NCBI GenBank assembly: GCA_039815415.1 | Contig: JBCBZH010000285.1 | Span: forward strand, 1 to 5,460 | Reading direction: 5' to 3' | Source of the DNA: JBCBZH01 sp039815415 | GTDB lineage: Bacteria > Bacteroidota > Rhodothermia > Rhodothermales > Rubricoccaceae | Length of the DNA: 5,460 nt | Shown: piece after piece, positions 1-5,460 of the stretch | Numbering within the stretch: position 1 is the first letter of the stretch | Layout of the letters: each line of letters starts with the position of its first letter | Notes under the pieces: model-generated | Databases searched by the model: none | Seen by the model: the letters and a program-made list of their open reading frames with translations, nothing else | Told to the model about the DNA's origin: nothing | Made by a program: the position numbers and the translations under genes

Positions 1-592
1 GCGGGCGTCGTCGCATGCCTTGCGCTTCTTGGCCGGGAGGTTTTTGGGCGTCGCGGCCTAGCGCAACACATCCGACGGTCCCGCGCGGAGCATCCTCTTC
101 AGATTCGGACTGCAGCCGCTCGTAGCGACGGATCTCGCGCTCAACAATCAGGGCGTCGGGGCGAATAGCCGGGACGCCGTGCTCGGCAGCGAAGCGATGG
201 GCTCCCTCCCCAACCAGCAACCGAGCCTGCCCCGGATGGTCCAGGAGGAGATGGGCGACGCGTATCGGATTCGCCAGCTCGCGTACGTTCGCCACAGCTC
301 CCCACTCAAGGGAGGCCCCGTCCATAACCCCAGCGTCGAGCTGAGGAAGACCGTCGGAATCCAACACGGAGCCCCGCCCCGCGTCGAATGTCGGATCGCT
401 CTCCAAGATTGCAGCTACCTCGACCACTACATCGAGTGCCGCTACACCCTTGCTCAACAGTTGCCGCCCCCGATGCACGGCCACCAGCACACCCGAAGCA
501 TGGGCAGCCACTTCGTCATCCGGGATGTCCCATGCTCCACCGTGCACGAGGATAGCCGGGGCGCCCGCTGGCACCGATGCCGACTCCGCCAC
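1..592 (-). CDS. Isoaspartyl peptidase / L-asparaginase (Ntn-hydrolase, T2 family), partial
   Basis: Enzymes of this family hydrolyse isoaspartyl peptides and/or L-asparagine. They are made as a precursor that cuts itself in front of a Thr, which then becomes the N-terminal nucleophile of the beta subunit. The 197 visible codons show the family order: AILVHGGAWDIP (residues 13-24), DPTFDAGRGSVLDSDG (66-81), QLDAGVMDG (84-92), VRELANPIRVAHLL (103-116), and the cleavage/nucleophile motif G171-T172-V-G-C-V-A-L. The start is GTG at 592, one base after the yraN stop (TAG-C-GTG); no ATG fits, and the family N-terminus lies about 12 residues downstream. It is the third gene of the operon. The gene leaves the window at base 1, so the rest of the beta subunit cannot be judged. 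Oddity: after residue 178 the usual GNLAAATSTGG-like segment is absent although the frame stays open (see findings). The family is clear. Substrate preference is not predictable here. Confidence 0.88.
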   Translation of the reverse strand, partial: MAESASVPAGAPAILVHGGAWDIPDDEVAAHASGVLVAVHRGRQLLSKGVAALDVVVEVAAILESDPTFDAGRGSVLDSDGLPQLDAGVMDGASLEWGAVANVRELANPIRVAHLLLDHPGQARLLVGEGAHRFAAEHGVPAIRPDALIVEREIRRYERLQSESEEDAPRGTVGCVALGRDAQKPPGQEAQGMRRRP

Positions 593-593
593 G

Positions 594-977
594 CTATACG
601 AACGGCCCGAAGGCGTTCTCGAAGTGCTCGATCTCAGGCTCCGCGCCTCCAAACTGCACTGCAATGACATCGAACCGGACCGGCGAAGGCATAAGGCGAC
701 GCTCATGGAGGTATGCCTCCGTGACTCGAAGAATCGCTTTTTGCTTGGCCGTGTCTACCGCAGCCTCAGGAGCGCCGAAGCCTGTGCCTGAGCGTGCCTT
801 GACTTCTACCACGACAATCTCCCCGCCGTCGTTGGCCGCGTTGGGCTGAAAACACACGATGTCCACTTCTTCCCGACCGAAACGATAGTTGCGGTCGAGA
901 ATGTGGTATCCCTTGGCGTCCAGCATCGCTGCCGCTACGTCCTCACCCCGCCGGCCGATTTCTGCTGTGGATGCCAT
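594..977 (-). CDS. yraN: YraN / UPF0102 family protein (PD-(D/E)XK nuclease fold)
   Basis: This is a small, probably cytoplasmic protein of the widespread UPF0102 family, which has a restriction-endonuclease-like fold; its cellular role is not firmly established. The 127 residues match the family's usual length of about 120. Visible signatures are GRRGEDVAAAMLDAKGYHIL (residues 8-27), FGREEVDIV (33-41) with Asp39, and the EVVVEVK-type strand with Glu58 and Lys60, which together form the D...ExK catalytic pattern. Gln79/Lys80 follow in the next helix, and RFDVIAV (101-107) forms the last core strand. The start chosen is ATG at 977, one base after the gbsR-like stop (TGA-G-ATG). A longer frame from 1010 would overlap the regulator and add residues unlike the family. 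The asparaginase begins one base after its TAG, so translation of the three genes is probably coupled. Family assignment is strong; function is only inferred. Confidence 0.93.
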   Translation of the reverse strand: MASTAEIGRRGEDVAAAMLDAKGYHILDRNYRFGREEVDIVCFQPNAANDGGEIVVVEVKARSGTGFGAPEAAVDTAKQKAILRVTEAYLHERRLMPSPVRFDVIAVQFGGAEPEIEHFENAFGPFV

Positions 978-978
978 C

Positions 979-1596
979 TCAGTCCCGCTCGCTCCGCAGA
1001 CGCGACGCAAAGGCGACGAGCTTCTGGACTTTCTCGGCGTTGCGCCCTTTTAGCAATGGCAACAGCGCAGACGTAAATCCGTCGAAAGTGTCGATGAACG
1101 CCACCAGATTGTCGAGCCGGTCAGCAAACTCGGAACCCGTCGCACCGGGCGAGTCGTCAGCCCGAAGGTCGTCGGCGACGCGGCCGAGCGCGCGCTGTAC
1201 GGGCTTGATCTCTCGTCGCTGCCGCTCCTCGATAATGGTCGTCGTAAACGTCCAGACGTCTTTCTCGGCAACGAAGTAGTCTTTTCGCGAACCGAGCTGG
1301 TGGGTCTTTCGGACCAGGTTCCAGTCGAGGAGCGCCCGGAGGTTCATGTTCGCATTCCCACGGCTGATCTGGAGATGCTCCATGATCTCGTCCGTGTCGA
1401 GTGGCTCATCGGACGCGTATAGCAACGCGTGGATCTGAGCCATCGTCCGATTGATGCCCCAGTGCGAGGCCATCTCGCCCCAGAGGAGCACAAACTCGTC
1501 TAGGGCCTGCTGGTGAGCGTCACTGAGCACGGTTCGGGAGCGAGCGATGGAAGCGCCCGCATCTGACGTGGTCGCGGGAGACGGATCAGCGGACAT
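979..1596 (-). CDS. GbsR/MarR-family transcriptional regulator
   Basis: This is a predicted cytoplasmic DNA-binding regulator of 205 residues. After a low-complexity N-terminus rich in Ala, Ser and Thr (1-25), residues about 30-115 form a winged helix-turn-helix: LDEFVLLWGEMASHWGINRT (32-51), a segment AQIHALLYASDEPLDTDEIM (53-72), the recognition helix ISRGNANMNLRALLDW (77-92), and a wing GSRKDYFVAE (102-111). The SRGNxxMNLR pattern is typical of the GbsR branch. The helical C-terminal half (about 115-200) is likely the dimerisation region. No ligand can be named: no glycine-betaine genes are visible, so a GbsR-like choline role should not be assumed. The start is the ATG at 1596, with no clear Shine-Dalgarno sequence. 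It heads the operon with yraN and the asparaginase and is divergent from the SAM hydrolase. Regulators in this position often control their own promoter and the divergent one (inference). Confidence 0.92.
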   Translation of the reverse strand: MSADPSPATTSDAGASIARSRTVLSDAHQQALDEFVLLWGEMASHWGINRTMAQIHALLYASDEPLDTDEIMEHLQISRGNANMNLRALLDWNLVRKTHQLGSRKDYFVAEKDVWTFTTTIIEERQRREIKPVQRALGRVADDLRADDSPGATGSEFADRLDNLVAFIDTFDGFTSALLPLLKGRNAEKVQKLVAFASRLRSERD

Positions 1597-1697
1597 GATG
1601 GCAGGCAGGAGAGTGGGAAGATACGGGTGCCCGAGGGTTGCCAGATTTGACGTACCTTAACTCCTTATACGGCACGTCGCTCCCCCCGGCTTCCCTC
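1597..1697. promoter_or_regulatory. Divergent intergenic region between gbsR-like gene and SAM hydrolase
   Basis: This 101-bp gap must hold the promoters of both divergent transcription units, given the chosen starts. No canonical promoter is convincing. On the plus strand TTGACG (1647-1652) and TTATAC (1665-1670) resemble -35 and -10 boxes, but they are only 12 bp apart instead of about 17. TACCTTAA (1653-1660) loosely resembles the Bacteroidota TAnnTTTG box, but no matching TTG box sits at the right distance. The region is locally more AT-rich (about 1641-1670) than the surrounding genes, as expected of a promoter. Confidence 0.45.
1649..1678. repeat. Imperfect inverted repeat, candidate operator
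   Basis: The arms GACGTACCTTAA (1649-1660) and ATACGGCACGTC (1667-1678) are inverted copies matching at 9 of 12 positions around a 6-bp centre. The outer five bases (GACGT/ACGTC) match perfectly. The dyad covers the AT-rich part of the divergent intergenic region, where a dimeric winged-helix regulator such as the adjacent GbsR/MarR protein could bind. Its role as an operator is inferred from symmetry and position. A chance dyad, or a weak RNA hairpin in the leader of the SAM hydrolase, are alternatives. Confidence 0.35.
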
Positions 1698-2552
1698 GTG
1701 ATCGTTACGCTCACTACTGACTTCGGTCTACGAGACGGCTATGTAGCCGCCTTGAAGGGGGTTATGCTTTCGATCGCGCCCGGTCTGACGCTGATCGACG
1801 TGTCGCACGAGGTGGCCGCCCAAGATGTGATGGAAGGTGCGTACGTGCTGGGCCAGGCGCTCCCATACCTTCCCGATGATACCGTCCACCTCGTCGTTGT
1901 GGATCCCGGCGTCGGCACGGACCGGATGGCGATTGCCGCTCGCTTCACTCTTGGCGGGTGCTGCCACACGTTCGTGGGTCCGGACAACGGACTCCTGTCG
2001 CTGCTCTGCCGCGAGGCCCCCCCGCTGGACATTGTCGTGCTGGATCGCCCTGAGGTGTGGCGCACGTCAACACCGTCGGCCACGTTTCACGGGCGCGACA
2101 TCTTCGCCCCCGTAGCCGCCCTGTTGGCAGCGGGAGCATCTCTGCGCGACGTCGGGACTCCAATGGAGTCGGTGCGAGCCATGCACTGGCCGCTCCCACG
2201 CTACGACGCCGAGGGCGTGGATGGCTGGGTGGTGCACATCGATCGATACGGTAACTGCATCACCAACATCACAACAGCTGAGGTCCAGCGCCAACAGCGG
2301 GATGCTACGTTCAAATGCTACGTGGGCTCCACCATTCTTCACGGGCTGTCGCGTACCTACGCATCGGTCTCGCCGGGCGACCCTCTGATCCTGACGGGGA
2401 GTGGAGGCCACCTCGAGATTGCTGTCCGTGGCGGTAATGCCGCCGAGTTGCTGTCGGTCCACCGAGGCGACTCTGTCAATCTTGTGTTTGACCCTCATCA
2501 TGCCGGTGATGGTGCCAGTCGAGAGCTGGTTCCAGCGACGACAGGCGCCTAG
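1698..2552 (+). CDS. SAM hydrolase (S-adenosyl-L-methionine hydroxide adenosyltransferase, DUF62)
   Basis: This enzyme family hydrolyses S-adenosylmethionine to adenosine and methionine, and is related to the SAM fluorinases and chlorinases. With GTG 1698 as residue 1 it has 284 residues. The N-terminal domain shows TLTTDFGLRDGYVAALKGVM (4-23), ID-SHEV (33-39), DPGVGTDR (69-76), FVGPDNGLL (92-100) and TFHGRDIFAPVAA (129-141). The C-terminal beta domain shows HIDRYGNCITNIT (180-192) and SGGHLEIAVRGGNAAELL (235-252). Asp69, Arg76 and His131 correspond to the Asp-Arg-His triad (D68/R75/H127) of the archaeal homologue PH0463 as I remember it, which supports water as nucleophile rather than halide. 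Start: the frame extends upstream to a TTG at 1638, but family members begin at the TLTTDFG strand, so GTG 1698 is preferred. Neither start has a good ribosome site. It leads a two-gene unit with the membrane protein at 2555. Confidence 0.93.
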   Translation: MIVTLTTDFGLRDGYVAALKGVMLSIAPGLTLIDVSHEVAAQDVMEGAYVLGQALPYLPDDTVHLVVVDPGVGTDRMAIAARFTLGGCCHTFVGPDNGLLSLLCREAPPLDIVVLDRPEVWRTSTPSATFHGRDIFAPVAALLAAGASLRDVGTPMESVRAMHWPLPRYDAEGVDGWVVHIDRYGNCITNITTAEVQRQQRDATFKCYVGSTILHGLSRTYASVSPGDPLILTGSGGHLEIAVRGGNAAELLSVHRGDSVNLVFDPHHAGDGASRELVPATTGA

Positions 2553-2565
2553 ACATGGAGGCGCC
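2544..2565 (+). promoter_or_regulatory. Hairpin with the downstream start codon in its loop
   Basis: GGCGCCT (2544-2550) can pair with AGGCGCC (2559-2565), giving a 7-bp GC-rich stem with the 8-base loop AGACATGG. The loop holds the ATG of the membrane-protein gene, and the upstream TAG stop (2550-2552) sits at the stem-loop border. There is no Shine-Dalgarno sequence in the 2-nt gap. A ribosome ending on the SAM hydrolase would melt this structure, which fits coupled re-initiation. The pairing is visible in the sequence; the regulatory role is inferred. Confidence 0.35.
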
Positions 2566-3217
2566 AACTCACGCCTCACCTCCGGTGACGGCATTCAACA
2601 AGGTGCAATCGCGTACGCCGGACCCCTCTCCAGTTCGATGGGTTCGGACCCTCGGGCTGGTGATCGCGGCTGGAGTCGGGCTCTGGCTGACGTTTACGTG
2701 GATTCGAGGCGCCCCGCCCGCTGAAGAGTCTGACCTGCTGTTCCGCATGTCCATCGCTGCTGCCGAGTTCCGTCCTGCGACGCAAGTGCGAGATGGCGAC
2801 GAGGCGTCCGCCTGGGTGTTTGAGCAGTATGGCTGGCCTGTCGTCATCCCAGACCTCCCCGATCTCCAGCTCGTGGGCGCGGGCGAGACCAGCCTGACAC
2901 GCGAGTCCACCGCTCCCCCACTCGAGTCCACGTGGGTCACCCCCACCTTCAAGTACGTAGGCCTCGGATCCGAGACGGTGGTGCTCTATGCGTATGACTA
3001 TGCCCAACTGGATCGGGCGTCTGAGTGGCTCGCACTGCCCCAGGGCGTCTTCGCACGTCTCGCAGAAGAGATTCCATTCGACACGCGGCGTCTCGACCAA
3101 ACCGGGGACTACGCCATCACGTGGCGACGAAGAGCCGTCGTCTTCACCGCGCTGACGAACAGCGAGGCGGTCGTGGAACGACTTACCGGGGTGCTATCGG
3201 TGCCGGTTCAGCCGTAG
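2555..3217 (+). CDS. Single-pass membrane protein of unknown function
   Basis: I do not recognise a named family for this 220-residue protein. Residues 1-28 are polar with several Pro, Arg and Lys. One hydrophobic segment (about 33-50, LGLVIAAGVGLWLTFTWI) is preceded by RWVR, which predicts an N-in, C-out topology with about 170 residues outside the membrane. The outer part contains VVIPDLPDLQLVGAGETSL (96-114), TFKYVGLGSETVVLYAYDYA (131-150), a predicted helix LPQGVFARLAEEI (161-173) and a closing strand pair YAITWRRRAVVFTAL (186-200). The arrangement of IPDLPDL...VGAG followed by VVLYAYDY is reminiscent of the extracytoplasmic part of anti-sigma-factor-like membrane proteins, but the cytoplasmic zinc-binding anti-sigma motif is absent, so I do not make that call. 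Its ATG lies 2 nt after the SAM hydrolase stop. Its last 35 bp overlap the 3' end of the opposing kinase gene. Confidence 0.82.
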   Translation: MEAPTHASPPVTAFNKVQSRTPDPSPVRWVRTLGLVIAAGVGLWLTFTWIRGAPPAEESDLLFRMSIAAAEFRPATQVRDGDEASAWVFEQYGWPVVIPDLPDLQLVGAGETSLTRESTAPPLESTWVTPTFKYVGLGSETVVLYAYDYAQLDRASEWLALPQGVFARLAEEIPFDTRRLDQTGDYAITWRRRAVVFTALTNSEAVVERLTGVLSVPVQP

Positions 3218-4526
3218 GCGCAACCGCCGTTCCATCCAATGTGATGCGGAACGTGGTGCCGCCACCTGGGCGCGTGGACACTACCTGAAGGGTGCCCCCA
3301 TGGTAGGCTTCCACAATCCGCTTGGCGAGGCTAAGTCCGAGGCCCCATCCGCGCCGCTTGGTCGAGAACCCCGGCCGGAAGACATGGCGCGCGGTGGCCC
3401 GGTCCATGCCCTTCCCAGTATCGGCCACATCCACCACGACGTCCGTGCCCTGTGCGATGGCGCGAACGGAGAGATCTCCACCGTCGGCCATCGCGTCGAT
3501 GGCATTCTTGAGGAGATTCTCGATGACCCACTCGAAAAGCTCCGCGTTCATCGACGCCTCCAGCCCTTCTGAAGCCTCTACGGTGAGTCGTATCGGTGGC
3601 CCGCTTTGTGGGAGACGCCGTCGCATATAATCCCCCACCGATTCGAGAATCGGTGCGACAGGCTGGCGGACCAGATCAGGCAGCGACCCAATCTTCTCAA
3701 ACCGATCCGCGACCCGGCGCAGGCGGTCGATGTCCTGCTCCAGCTCGTCGGCAATGGCGTCAGCCCGAGGCGCCTCATCGCCCATCCGCATCAGCTCGAC
3801 CCACCCAATCATAGAAGACAACGGCGTGCCGAGTTGGTGCGCGGCCTCCTTCGCCATCCCTACCCAGAGATTCGACTGTTCGCTCCTGCGCACGTATGAG
3901 AACCCGAGATAGCCGACGAGGATGAACAGGCCCACCACGGCCAGCTGGACAAACGGAAACAGCCGGATTAGTCGAGCCAACGGGCTTTCGCCATAATGAA
4001 CGAGCTGACGATCCTGGTCCACGGCGATCGGCGTGTTGAACCGGTCCATCGCTGCCGCTTCGTCCAGAAGCCGCGCCGACTCGGCATCAGAGAGCGCATC
4101 CTCCCCAACCCCTTCGATGTTTCGCCAAGCTGAGACGAAGGTGAGCGCAGAGTCTGTGACGATGGCCGGGACGCTGAACCGATTGGGCACCACAATCTGG
4201 CTGAACACGAAATCCAGTCCGTCTTGCGAGCCGCCTTCCATTGCGAGATCCAGGGCCGCGAGTACAGAGTCGCGGACGACGGGCGCCAGCTCGCTGGCCT
4301 CCACACGCTGGCGAAGGGCATCCAGGCGGTCGAATTGCGCGACGGACTGAGCGCCTGCGGCGTACTGGAATTCGATGGCGCGCGCCCATAGCTCAACGGC
4401 CGCCTCATCCTGCGCTTCCAAACGATCCGCGAGCCGCTGCGTAAACACGAGCGACGCGACCGCAATCCCGACCGCCGCCGCGATCAGGCCCAGCTTAAGC
4501 TTCGTGCTGGTGCGATAGGCCTGCAT
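3183..4526 (-). CDS. Membrane-bound sensor histidine kinase
   Basis: This is a two-component sensor kinase of 447 residues that autophosphorylates on His and would pass the phosphate to a response regulator; none is encoded nearby. Transmembrane segments lie at about 12-28 and 189-210. They enclose a mostly helical periplasmic domain (about 30-188) that I cannot assign. No HAMP domain is obvious: only about 20 residues separate TM2 from the H-box, AKEAAHQLGTPLSSMIGW (225-242), with His230 the phosphorylation site. The HATPase domain is complete: N-box ENLLKNAIDAM (336-346), G1 DTGKGM (369-374), F-box FRPGFSTK (383-390), G2 GWGLGLSLAKRI (393-404), and GGGTTFRI (421-428). It ends in a Pro/Ala tail. 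The start chosen is ATG 4526, one base after the upstream stop (TGA-G-ATG). A start at 4553 would overlap that gene and add non-family residues. It is likely co-translated with the DUF3667 gene. Confidence 0.94.
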   Translation of the reverse strand: MQAYRTSTKLKLGLIAAAVGIAVASLVFTQRLADRLEAQDEAAVELWARAIEFQYAAGAQSVAQFDRLDALRQRVEASELAPVVRDSVLAALDLAMEGGSQDGLDFVFSQIVVPNRFSVPAIVTDSALTFVSAWRNIEGVGEDALSDAESARLLDEAAAMDRFNTPIAVDQDRQLVHYGESPLARLIRLFPFVQLAVVGLFILVGYLGFSYVRRSEQSNLWVGMAKEAAHQLGTPLSSMIGWVELMRMGDEAPRADAIADELEQDIDRLRRVADRFEKIGSLPDLVRQPVAPILESVGDYMRRRLPQSGPPIRLTVEASEGLEASMNAELFEWVIENLLKNAIDAMADGGDLSVRAIAQGTDVVVDVADTGKGMDRATARHVFRPGFSTKRRGWGLGLSLAKRIVEAYHGGTLQVVSTRPGGGTTFRITLDGTAVAPTAEPAPIAPR

Positions 4527-4527
4527 C

Positions 4528-5397
4528 TCAGCTCGCGAACACCAAGATGCCAAACGTCACTGCAAAGGCGACGCCCACCAGAACCGTAAAGGGTGCCAGC
4601 AACAATAACGGGGATGCGGCGATGGCCTTCCACGTGGAGACGCCATAGAAGCGCCGAATGGCGAGGGTCGCCATCGCAGTGGTGGCAAGAATGACCGCTG
4701 CAAGCAACACTGGGGTGACCTGGGGCCATGTTTCTCGCAGGGTGGCGTGTGGCGGCACGAGAACCCAGACGATGCGGAGCCACCGGGCCGTGAGCAACGT
4801 GAGCACTCCGAACGACGCCAGCTCAAGGCCCAGCACAAAGTGGGGTGGATACGTCGGGCGCCGCCCTCGGAAAAACACGTAGAAGTAGAACCCGATGAGC
4901 GGCGTGGTGACAAAGAAGTACCGGAGCCAGATTTCTAGGATGATGCGCATGGTCGCGTTGACACGGTCCATGGGCGTTTCGGCACTCGCACTGTCTTCGG
5001 GGACAGAGGCGTCCTCCACCACGGTATCTCGGCCCTGAGCCCACGCGGTTGCCTGACGCTGAATCGCGTTCGACGCGACCAGCACGATCGATAGCCAAAT
5101 GAACAGCTTGAACAAGGGCACGTAGCGCACCCGACGTCCTGCTGCCCACTCGCTGGAAAGATGACCCGGACGCGTGATGAGCCACCGAAGCGACTGCACG
5201 CTTCGGCTGTCCCACGCAAACACATCGCCGAGAGCCGCGTTTACGATCCCCCCCAGCGTCTCATGAGGGTTTACACTCTCTTGCCCGCACTCAGAACAGA
5301 ACGCGCCTACGAGCGGGGTCTCGCAATTGAGACACCGCTACTCTGAGGCGTCGAGCTGGCGACTCCGGACGTCCAGAATGGGATCGGGGGATTCCAT
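4528..5397 (-). CDS. DUF3667-family zinc-ribbon membrane protein, interrupted by an in-frame TAG
   Basis: DUF3667 proteins, common in Bacteroidota relatives, carry an N-terminal zinc ribbon followed by a conserved juxtamembrane block and several membrane helices; their function is unknown. Reading from ATG 5397, codons 1-19 (MESPDPILDVRSRQLDASE) run into TAG at codon 20. In the same frame the ribbon follows at once: CLNCETPLVGAFCSECGQ (22-39), a CxxC-x8-CxxC pattern, then LGDVFAWDSRSVQSLRWLI, RPGHL and AAGRRVRYVPLFKLFIWL. Hydrophobic segments follow near LFIWLSIVLVA, YFFVTTPLIGFYFYVFF, LASFGVLTLL, VLLAAVILATTAMATLAI and LLLLAPFTVLVGVAFAV. No ATG, GTG or TTG lies between the TAG and the ribbon. 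The next in-frame start, GTG 5223, would give 231 residues without the ribbon. Either the gene is damaged, the TAG is read through, or the base call is wrong. It lies 19 nt after an upstream stop and is coupled to the kinase. Confidence 0.75.
5338..5340 (-). other. In-frame amber codon before the zinc ribbon
   Basis: On the minus strand the triplet TAG sits in the frame of ATG 5397 and of the downstream DUF3667 body, between GAG (Glu19) and CGG (Arg21), with the first ribbon cysteine at codon 22. One base change from CAG, GAG, AAG, TGG or a Tyr codon would create it. Confidence 0.85.
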
Positions 5398-5416
5398 CCC
5401 GGAAGCTACGGGGCGC

Positions 5417-5460
5417 TCACGCCAGCACGAGCGTCTCCTCCCGCTTGGGCCCCGTAGAGA
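5417..5460 (-). CDS. C-terminal end of an unidentified upstream gene
   Basis: The frame ending at TGA 5419-5417 reads STGPKREETLVLA before the stop, and every one of the twelve codons after the Ser codon ends in G or C. The other two minus-strand frames lack this bias; one stops at TAG 5410-5408 and the other runs into the DUF3667 ATG. This suggests the 3' end of a real gene on the same strand, 19 nt upstream of the DUF3667 ATG and probably in the same operon. Thirteen residues are too few to name a family. Confidence 0.5.
   Translation of the reverse strand, partial: STGPKREETLVLA

Noticed and set aside
179..667. A 162-codon plus-strand open frame
   Set aside because: It lies antisense to the asparaginase and yraN genes, whose family motifs are unmistakable. 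It shows no domain pattern and is explained by GC-rich antisense openness.
1647..1670. TTGACG and TTATAC as a sigma-70-type promoter for the SAM hydrolase
   Set aside because: The spacing of 12 bp is far from the usual 16-18, so I do not list it as a promoter.
2067..2594. A 175-codon minus-strand open frame
   Set aside because: It is antisense to the SAM hydrolase, including its conserved C-terminal motifs, and has no recognisable protein features.
2576..3100. A 174-codon minus-strand open frame
   Set aside because: It is antisense to the membrane-protein gene. The plus-strand frame has a clear membrane segment and a coupled start, and the antisense frame has neither.
3228..3253. CGTTCC / GGAACG stem as a terminator for the plus-strand unit
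   Set aside because: The stem is only 6 bp with a 14-base loop and no following T run. It lies within kinase coding sequence, so chance is more likely.
3968..4465. A 165-codon minus-strand open frame within the kinase
   Set aside because: It is an out-of-frame shadow, rich in Arg, Ser and Trp, inside the kinase's periplasmic-domain coding region.
1..5460. CRISPR arrays, tRNA or rRNA genes, insertion sequences
   Set aside because: I saw no regularly spaced repeats, cloverleaf or rRNA-like segments, and no transposase motifs or flanking terminal inverted repeats.

Overview
The window is GC-rich and densely coding, with short gaps, starts that mostly lack a recognisable Shine-Dalgarno sequence, and several GTG starts. 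The protein families (a GbsR/MarR regulator of the 'SRGNANMNLRALLDW' type, a histidine kinase with an HQLGTPL-type H-box, and a DUF3667 zinc-ribbon membrane protein) point to the Bacteroidota/Rhodothermota side of the bacteria, perhaps a Rhodothermales-like marine lineage. This placement is inferred from family resemblance, not from a marker gene.

Layout. (1) Positions 1596 to 1, minus strand: a three-gene operon made of a GbsR/MarR regulator, a YraN/UPF0102 nuclease-fold protein, and an Ntn-hydrolase isoaspartyl peptidase/L-asparaginase that runs off the left edge. Each gene starts one base after the stop codon of the previous one. (2) Positions 1597-1697: a divergent intergenic region with an imperfect dyad. 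(3) Positions 1698-3217, plus strand: a DUF62-type SAM hydrolase followed 2 nt later by a single-pass membrane protein of unknown function. (4) Positions 5460 to 3183, minus strand: the last codons of an unidentified gene, a DUF3667 membrane protein, and an orphan sensor histidine kinase. The kinase and the plus-strand unknown gene converge and overlap by 35 bp.

No response regulator accompanies the kinase. The kinase and DUF3667 gene are tightly coupled (TGA-G-ATG), so a functional link is plausible but unproven. The SAM hydrolase turns SAM into adenosine and methionine. Its membrane-protein partner has no recognisable activity.

Two genes look damaged or unusual. The DUF3667 reading frame has an in-frame TAG at codon 20, directly before its zinc ribbon, and no start codon lies between the TAG and the ribbon. 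The asparaginase keeps its catalytic GTVG motif, but the sequence after it (positions 1-58) no longer resembles the family. I see no mobile element, CRISPR array, tRNA or rRNA, and no convincing novel multi-gene system.
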